5,864 nucleotides of DNA from an uncultured Prevotellaceae bacterium. GTDB taxonomy: Bacteria; Bacteroidota; Bacteroidia; Bacteroidales; Bacteroidaceae. Shown one piece after another: positions 1 through 5,864 of the stretch; positions within the stretch are counted from its first letter, which is position 1; every line of letters starts with the position of its first letter. The stretch is taken from contig CALYTD010000083.1 of NCBI GenBank assembly GCA_945486445.1, positions 1 to 5,864 on the forward strand, in the 5' to 3' direction. Below the pieces are notes generated by a model. The model was not told the DNA's origin. It did no database searches and saw nothing but the letters and a program-made list of their open reading frames with translations. The translations under genes were made by a program, and so were the position numbers.

Positions 1-1024
1 CCATCACACCGCGCTGTCCGCGCTCTGACAGGGCAAGCGCCACATGGCCCATGGTGCGCCGCAGGTTTATCTCAACGCACGGATTAAGATGATACAGCGT
101 GCTGTATGCCCCGCAATCACCATCCGTCACCATCATGTCAACGCCGAGCGGACCGACATAAGCGCCGCTGATACTATCGGCAAGGAGTCGCTCTATCCGC
201 CTTATCACGCTGTCAAGCCGTTCCAATGGCAGGTATTCAGCAATGTGACAGCGTTTCTCCTCCTCCGTGGCAAGAACGTTTCCCGTGTATGCACTGCCCG
301 AGGTAGTGAACAGCGAGAGCCCCATTGCCCTCACACTGCCATCTCTTTCAGCCATGAACTCAACGGCAAAGTCCACCTCCTTACGGCCTCTCACCTCGGC
401 CACCACACTGCCTTGCAGGCTGATGACACGCTGAATCCAGTGTGAGTCATTGTCGGTCAATGCCCCTGCCGTTATATATCTCACCCCCCTGCCGCTGCAA
501 CTCCATGGTGCTTTCACCACTATCTCACCGTGACGGGCAAGGAATCGACACACGTCTTCGTATGTTTCGCATACGCAGGCATACCCCGTCAGTCCCTCAC
601 CGTCAGCAAGAAAGGTGAGCATCCGCACCGCCAGAGAGCGGTTGGAAAGCCTCCGAACAACGGCAAGTGCCTCCTCTGAGGGCATCATCTCGGCCGGAAC
701 ACCAGCCCGAAGCAGTGTGGTACGTATGGTTTTATCCCATCCCCACGGACTGACAGACACCTCTTTGCCACAAGAAAAGAACTCCTTGACGCTGCCAAGT
801 GTGGCAAATGATACGTCCGGGCGGCGTTGTAACTTCACATTCATCCACCGTTCACGTGCCAATGACACGTTGTCCACAATCACAACATCACCATCTTCCG
901 CCCACAAAGCAGGCAGAAAGGACAGGTCCGAGCGCAACTGCCGCGCAGCATGAGGAGGTGTAAACACCGCAAGGTCTGCCGCCAAAGCGTGTTCATGCTC
1001 TGGGTTAAAGACGTGAAGTGTCAC
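1..1024 (-). CDS. ATP-grasp-like conserved protein of unknown function (3' end outside window)
   Basis: The minus-strand frame is open from a GTG at 1024-1022 to the left edge: 341 residues with no stop, so the C-terminus is missing. I translated it by hand. The N-terminus reads VTLHVFNPEHEHALA, which I recognise from memory as the start of a conserved Bacteroidota hypothetical protein. Further motifs are SPWGWDKTIR (about 92-101), KAPWSCSGRG (171-180) and HLNPCVEINLRRTMGH (312-327). A lysine followed by a small-residue and glycine loop, then a late E-x-N pair with arginines, is what ATP-grasp carboxylate-amine ligases use for ATP and Mg2+. The fold assignment is inference, and the substrate is unknown. 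GTG is the only sensible start: an in-frame TGA lies at 1051-1049, and the conserved motif begins within four residues. The gene overlaps the end of coaW by 20 bases, suggesting translational coupling in the ligA operon. No signal peptide is visible, so it is probably cytosolic. Confidence 0.85.
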   Translation of the reverse strand, partial: MTLHVFNPEHEHALAADLAVFTPPHAARQLRSDLSFLPALWAEDGDVVIVDNVSLARERWMNVKLQRRPDVSFATLGSVKEFFSCGKEVSVSPWGWDKTIRTTLLRAGVPAEMMPSEEALAVVRRLSNRSLAVRMLTFLADGEGLTGYACVCETYEDVCRFLARHGEIVVKAPWSCSGRGVRYITAGALTDNDSHWIQRVISLQGSVVAEVRGRKEVDFAVEFMAERDGSVRAMGLSLFTTSGSAYTGNVLATEEEKRCHIAEYLPLERLDSVIRRIERLLADSISGAYVGPLGVDMMVTDGDCGAYSTLYHLNPCVEINLRRTMGHVALALSERGQRGVM

Positions 1025-1855
1025 GGTTTGAGCATTGAGGGGTTGCTTTCAGCGCTGCACCTATGGCCGTACAGAACTCTGAATGTTTCGGTATTATGAA
1101 GCGAACACCATACAACGGTTCGAGAGAATCAAACACTAAGCGGGTCTGCGGAATCTTGGTCAGGTTGCCAATCATCACAAATTGCTTGAAGTTATTGGCC
1201 TTACTTGCCAGCACTGTGGCCGACCCTATGGTCTGAACCACCGTCCAAATCAGTCCAAGTGCTATGTCCTCAGGCGACGCAAGGTTGGTAACGTTGCCGA
1301 ATAGTGACGCTGTTGTGTCCAAAGGAAGGCCTGGCAAGGGGCTAATACTTATGTCCCCGATGTTGAGGTTGATGTTGGAAAGGTCGCCTTTTGCTGCCAT
1401 TTTTGCTATTTGTTCCACGTCACTGGTGCAGAGAAGGAGCTGCGACAGACCGATAAGTGTACCTCCTCCCATTCCAAGTCCGCCGAGATGCTTCACCTCT
1501 TTGCCACGAACTTCTATGAGAGTGGTGCCTGTTCCCATTGATACTACTATCAAATCGTCCAGTCCGCTGCCGTACTGTGCACCGATAGCGTCAGCCTCGA
1601 ACTCTCCAACTCGCTCCGTTGGCAGACCGTATATGCGCTTATCTACATACTCGGCACCTACTCCTGCCAGCATCACTTGTTCTATATCTGAGAGGCTTAT
1701 GGCGTTGTCGTAAAGGTATTTGCCAAATGCTCCGTACAGGGATGTTACCGGATCCATTGCCTTTATGCGTGTGGGTGCAATGACTTCGCCTGCTTTCACA
1801 CCTACGATTTTTGTCGTACTGGTGCCTACGTCTATGCCTATTACTATCTTATCCA

Positions 1856-1856
<1 letters not shown>
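1005..1856 (-). CDS. coaW: Type II pantothenate kinase (CoaW/eukaryotic-like)
   Basis: The 283-residue product is predicted to phosphorylate pantothenate with ATP, the first step of cytosolic coenzyme A synthesis. It shows the acetate/sugar kinase-Hsp70-actin (ASKHA) fold pattern. The N-terminal phosphate loop is GIDVGTSTTK (7-16). VGEFEADA (83-90) contains the likely catalytic glutamate (E85). A second nucleotide-binding segment is VVSMGTGTT (104-112), followed by the glycine-rich GGLGMGGGTLIG (125-136) typical of type II enzymes. AIGAALKA (264-271) closes the fold. The length fits the family (about 270 residues in Staphylococcus CoaW). The start is GTG at 1856-1854. Its first base is the last base of the ligA TAG, so the two genes overlap by one base and are probably coupled. 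The stop TAA is at 1007-1005. Family membership is well supported by motifs. Substrate identity rests on family knowledge, and another ASKHA sugar kinase is a less likely alternative. Confidence 0.88.
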
Positions 1857-3910
<2,054 letters not shown>

Positions 3911-3989
3911 TCAAGGAGGTTACGGGTAAGTATAATGCAATGTGGTGTTCTGCTTGCTACTGTCCACTGTCCGCACCTGTACTATGTCT

Positions 3990-3998
3990 GCAAAGTTA
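3990..3998 (-). promoter_or_regulatory. Bacteroidota-type -7 promoter box for the ligA operon
   Basis: The minus strand reads TAACTTTGC, a full match to the Bacteroidota primary sigma -7 consensus TAnnTTTG. Transcription would start near 3983, giving a leader of about 80 bases to the first ligA ATG or 110 to the third. A possible degenerate -33 element (GTTTAT, near 4015-4020) lies upstream. The position, directly before ligA in an otherwise non-coding gap, supports the call. The start site is estimated, not observed. Confidence 0.7.
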
Positions 3999-4063
3999 AT
4001 GATTTTTTATGAGATAAACAGCACTTAATGCCCTTTTTTCTTCCAAGATAACGAAAAATGAAT

Positions 4064-4072
4064 TAACTTTGC
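4064..4072 (+). promoter_or_regulatory. Bacteroidota-type -7 promoter box for trmD
   Basis: The plus strand reads TAACTTTGC, again a full TAnnTTTG match and identical to the ligA box on the other strand. Transcription would start near 4078-4080, leaving a short leader of about 20 bases before the trmD ATG. Upstream is a T-rich stretch (4034-4042) but no clean TTTG -33 element. The leader has no Shine-Dalgarno sequence, as expected for this phylum. Confidence 0.7.
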
Positions 4073-4100
4073 ACCATAAATAACTCAAATTTACACCACA

Positions 4101-4778
4101 ATGCGTATAGACATTATTACTGTTCTGCCAGAGATGCTGGAAGGTTTCTTCAACGAGTCCATACTTGCCCGCGCCCAGAAGAAGGGTTTGGCGGAGATTC
4201 ATCTGCACAATCTCCGCGACTATACTCTTGACAAATGGAAGCGTGTAGATGACTACCCTTACGGTGGTTTCGCGGGAATGGTGATGCAGTGCGAACCTAT
4301 TGACCGCTGCATCTCGGCCCTTAAAGCGGAACGGGAGTATGACGAGGTGATATACACCTCACCTGATGGCGAGCGGTTTGACCAGCACATTGCCAACGAC
4401 CTGTCACTGAAAGGCAACATAATAATACTCTGCGGTCACTACAAGGGTATAGACCAGCGTGTGCGTGACCACCTCATCACGCGCGAGATAAGCATCGGCG
4501 ACTTCGTCCTCACGGGCGGGGAACTCGCCGCAGCGGTAATGGCTGATGCGATAGTGCGCATCATTCCCGGTGTGATAGGCGACGAGCAGAGCGCACTGTC
4601 AGACTGTTTTCAGGACGACCTGCTGTCTGCTCCCATCTACACCCGCCCCGCGGAATACAAGGGGTGGCGAGTGCCTGACATACTGTTATCAGGACATGAG
4701 GCTAAGATTAAGGAGTGGGAAATGGAGCAGGCGTTAGAACGCACAAGGCGTCTGCGCCCAGATTTACTGAAAGAATAA
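4101..4778 (+). CDS. trmD: tRNA (guanine-N1)-methyltransferase TrmD
   Basis: TrmD methylates G37 at N1, next to the anticodon, in tRNAs reading CNN and some other codons. It uses S-adenosylmethionine and prevents +1 frameshifting; it acts in the cytosol as a homodimer. The 225-residue product has the family hallmarks: [12 protein letters not shown] at the N-terminus, [11 protein letters not shown] (50-60), the knot motif [10 protein letters not shown] (111-120) and [14 protein letters not shown] (131-144), which form the trefoil-knot SAM site. IPGVIG lies at 155-160, and D168 in LSDCF followed by YTRP (180-183) corresponds to the catalytic aspartate of the E. coli enzyme (D169). R153 matches E. 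coli R154. It is shorter than E. coli TrmD (255) because it lacks the long C-terminal tail. It is transcribed alone rightward, away from ligA, from the promoter box about 30 bases upstream. It is not in the rimM-trmD-rplS operon arrangement known from E. coli. Confidence 0.97.
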   Translation: MRIDIITVLPEMLEGFFNESILARAQKKGLAEIHLHNLRDYTLDKWKRVDDYPYGGFAGMVMQCEPIDRCISALKAEREYDEVIYTSPDGERFDQHIANDLSLKGNIIILCGHYKGIDQRVRDHLITREISIGDFVLTGGELAAAVMADAIVRIIPGVIGDEQSALSDCFQDDLLSAPIYTRPAEYKGWRVPDILLSGHEAKIKEWEMEQALERTRRLRPDLLKE

Positions 4779-4833
4779 CTGGCTTTTTCAGGCTATTCAT
4801 AACTTGTTACGCCTCAGTCCAATACAAGCCCCG

Positions 4834-4921
4834 CCGCAATCAGGTGCTGATTACACCGCAATTAGGTGCTGATTACCGAGTGATCAGGTGCTGATTACTG
4901 AGCAATCAAGTGCTGACAACA
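4834..4921. repeat. Four tandem 22-bp repeats with a dyad core
   Basis: Four contiguous units start at 4834, 4856, 4878 and 4900. Each contains a version of ATCAGGTGCTGATTAC. Units 1 and 2 match at 20 of 22 positions, units 1 and 4 at 17, and units 2-3 and 3-4 at 16. Unit 1 holds a perfect dyad, AATCAG-GTG-CTGATT. Units 2 and 3 each lose one base pair and unit 4 is more decayed. The array lies in the gap between convergent trmD and yraN. The period is not a multiple of three and no credible gene covers it. Function is unknown. Confidence 0.85.
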
Positions 4922-4961
4922 ATACGGCCAGCACATACGGCAAGTGAAAACACCCATCATA

Positions 4962-4980
4962 CCGCCCCGACAGCGGGCGG
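4962..4980. other. Small GC-rich hairpin
   Basis: CCGCCC (4962-4967) pairs perfectly with GGGCGG (4975-4980) around a 7-base loop. On the minus strand, downstream of yraN, a short TTTT occurs about ten bases after the stem. That makes it a weak candidate terminator for the yraN transcript. There is no T-run after it on the plus strand. Confidence 0.4.
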
Positions 4981-5017
4981 ATACAGTGATAATCACGGCA
5001 TGACAGTCATTATACGG

Positions 5018-5054
5018 GACGTCCCGGATGCTACCAGCACCCGGGACGTCTTTT
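5018..5054 (+). terminator. Strong intrinsic terminator for trmD, overlapping the yraN 3' end
   Basis: GACGTCCCGGATGCT (5018-5032) pairs with AGCACCCGGGACGTC (5036-5050) through 14 of 15 positions, with a single A-C mismatch and a 3-base loop. TTTT follows at 5051-5054. This is a classic rho-independent layout for rightward transcripts, about 240 bases past the trmD stop. On the minus strand no T-run follows the hairpin, so it looks one-directional. The yraN stop codon (5033-5031) sits in the loop region. Confidence 0.78.
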
Positions 5055-5468
5055 GTAATGAGCCCTCCTGCGCTTTTCTTCATAGAACTGAAAACTGGAC
5101 GTAACGTCAAAGGCGTTCTCCTTATGTTCTATGGTACAGCCGCTCTCGGGCGTGCCTACGACGGAGATTGTGTCGTAACGCACAGTGAGATGTTCCATCA
5201 TATACATGCGCACGTATGCCTCTGCTGCCATGAGTATGTTGTTACGCTTCGTGGCATCAATGGCCTTGTCAGGCTCTCCCATCACTGCCGTGGCGCGGGT
5301 TTTGACCTCCACCATGAGCAGGGTGGTCATATCCTCGTCTATCGCCACGATATCAATATCTCGGTGTCCGCTGTGCCAGTCACGGTGCCTGACGTACCAG
5401 CCCTTGCGGAACAGGTACTCTGCCGCCATGTCCTCGCCCCAGCGTCCGAGGTCGTTGTGGGCTGCCAT
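5031..5468 (-). CDS. YraN/UPF0102 family protein with predicted endonuclease fold
   Basis: The 145-residue product belongs to the YraN (UPF0102) family, whose members carry a restriction-endonuclease-like PD-(D/E)XK core. The biological role is not established; links to DNA repair or recombination are inferred from the fold. The core is visible: LGRWGED (7-13) with E12, the acidic DIDIVA (37-42) with D39, and VEVKTR (53-58) with E54 and K56 as the E-x-K pair. VRYDTISVVGT (97-106) and IEHKENAF (113-120) mark the usual C-terminal end. After about residue 120 there is a roughly 25-residue basic tail (EEKRRRAHYKRR) that relatives I recall lack. Its last codons lie within the terminator stem. The ATG at 5468-5466 is 5 bases after the DUF4301 stop, so the two genes are probably co-transcribed. 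Confidence 0.92.
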   Translation of the reverse strand: MAAHNDLGRWGEDMAAEYLFRKGWYVRHRDWHSGHRDIDIVAIDEDMTTLLMVEVKTRATAVMGEPDKAIDATKRNNILMAAEAYVRMYMMEHLTVRYDTISVVGTPESGCTIEHKENAFDVTSSFQFYEEKRRRAHYKRRPGCW

Positions 5469-5473
5469 GAGCC

Positions 5474-5864
5474 TTACTGATGTTGTTCTCTAAGAAGATC
5501 GTTGACGGTCTTGACAGGATTGAACGTACCGAGAGGCACCTCTACGAACACGGTTGACCAGTCACTCATGGCTCCGTTCCACAGTCCGGGCAGCTCAAGG
5601 GCACGCAGTTCCTTGCCGTTCTTGCTCTTGGAAGAGATGAAACCCGTGGTCTTGTCAACGTAGTCGGGCAGGTTGTAGGCATTGCCCTTGGCATCCTTGA
5701 CGGCGCAGACAAGGTCAACGGGGTTGAAGTGTGTGCCCTTGGTGAACATCTCCATGTACTGCTCGTTACTCTTGTCTATCTGGCTTGACTCCAATATCTG
5801 CAATGATACAGTGCCGTCTTGATTGTAAGTAAGGAACGGTCCGCCACCGGGTTCGCCAACATTC
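5474..5864 (-). CDS. DUF4301 family protein, C-terminal part (5' end outside window)
   Basis: The frame is open from the right edge to TAA at 5476-5474, giving the last 129 residues of a longer protein. The true start lies outside the window. A TTG at 5803 is in frame, but conserved sequence continues upstream of it (NVGEPGGGPFLTYNQDG), so it is not the start. I recognise the sequence from memory as the C-terminus of the Bacteroidota DUF4301 family, normally about 500 residues: GEPGGGPF, LQILESSQID, KGTHFNPVDLVCAV, LPGLWNGAMSDW and TFNPVKTVNDLLREQHQ. The biochemical function is not known to me. No membrane segment appears in this part. It lies 5 bases upstream of yraN on the same strand, indicating one transcript. 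The promoter is not in the window. Confidence 0.78.
   Translation of the reverse strand, partial: NVGEPGGGPFLTYNQDGTVSLQILESSQIDKSNEQYMEMFTKGTHFNPVDLVCAVKDAKGNAYNLPDYVDKTTGFISSKSKNGKELRALELPGLWNGAMSDWSTVFVEVPLGTFNPVKTVNDLLREQHQ

Larger units (their letters stand above)
3990..4072. repeat. Perfect 11-bp inverted repeat bracketing the divergent promoter region
   Basis: GCAAAGTTAAT at 3990-4000 is the exact reverse complement of ATTAACTTTGC at 4062-4072. The arms contain the two -7 boxes and face outward, with 61 bases between them that must hold the upstream elements of both promoters. Both arms also border A/T runs (GATTTTTT at 4001-4008 and GAAAAATG at 4053-4060), which extends the rough symmetry. 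Confidence 0.8.

Noticed and set aside
44..953. Two plus-strand open frames (44-445 and 615-953)
   Set aside because: They are antisense to a continuous 341-codon minus-strand frame with recognisable motifs, and their own products look like nothing known.
3958..3972. ACTGTCC repeated twice in the ligA leader
   Set aside because: Two 7-base copies are easily due to chance and have no dyad or position that suggests a regulatory role.
3911..4012. AAGGAGGT followed by a 25-residue plus-strand frame (ATG at 3935, stop at 4010-4012)
   Set aside because: The ribosome-site-like motif is 15 or more bases from the ATG, this phylum rarely uses such motifs, there is no promoter box upstream on this strand, and the frame crosses the ligA promoter.
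4767..4791. Stem CTGAAA/TTTCAG at the trmD stop as a terminator
   Set aside because: Only six mostly A-T pairs with a 13-base loop and no T-run after the stem. The hairpin at 5018-5050 is far stronger.
4834..4921. CRISPR array
   Set aside because: The conserved core is about 15 bases with only about 7 bases between cores, the intervening bases are similar rather than unique, and there are no cas genes.
5028..5493. Plus-strand open frames opposite yraN (5028-5480 and 5185-5493)
   Set aside because: They lie antisense to yraN, which has clear nuclease-fold motifs. The antisense products have no recognisable features.

Overview
The window looks like chromosomal housekeeping DNA from a member of the Bacteroidota, probably Bacteroidales and possibly near Prevotellaceae. 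Three things support this. The proteins resemble Bacteroidales LigA, TrmD, YraN and DUF4301. Two promoter elements match the Bacteroidota -7 box (TAnnTTTG). The starts do not depend on Shine-Dalgarno sequences. I see no mobile element, phage gene, CRISPR array, tRNA or rRNA. The genus is a guess.

Left block (1-3901, all minus strand): ligA, then a type II pantothenate kinase (coaW-like), then an uncharacterised ATP-grasp-like protein that runs off the left edge. ligA and coaW share one base and coaW overlaps the next gene by 20 bases, so the three probably form one transcript read right to left. The ATP-grasp-like gene is easy to miss because it begins with GTG and has no stop inside the window. 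Forward-strand open frames in 44-953 are its shadows.

Centre (3902-4100): a 199-base divergent promoter region. It carries two identical outward-facing TAACTTTGC boxes as a perfect 11-base inverted repeat, one firing ligA leftward and one firing trmD rightward. trmD (4101-4778) encodes the tRNA m1G37 methyltransferase.

Right block: 4779-5030 is a convergent intergenic stretch. It holds four tandem 22-bp repeats with a dyad core, a small GC-rich hairpin, and a strong intrinsic terminator for the trmD direction whose 3' arm lies inside the end of yraN. yraN (nuclease-fold family protein) and the C-terminal part of a DUF4301 protein follow on the minus strand, 5 bases apart, and probably belong to a second leftward operon.

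Together the genes cover DNA nick sealing, CoA synthesis, tRNA modification and several uncharacterised conserved roles. I found no clear new multi-gene system. The most interesting items are the 22-bp repeat array, the palindromic divergent promoter, the terminator embedded in yraN, and the unknown ATP-grasp-like protein coupled to a pantothenate kinase.
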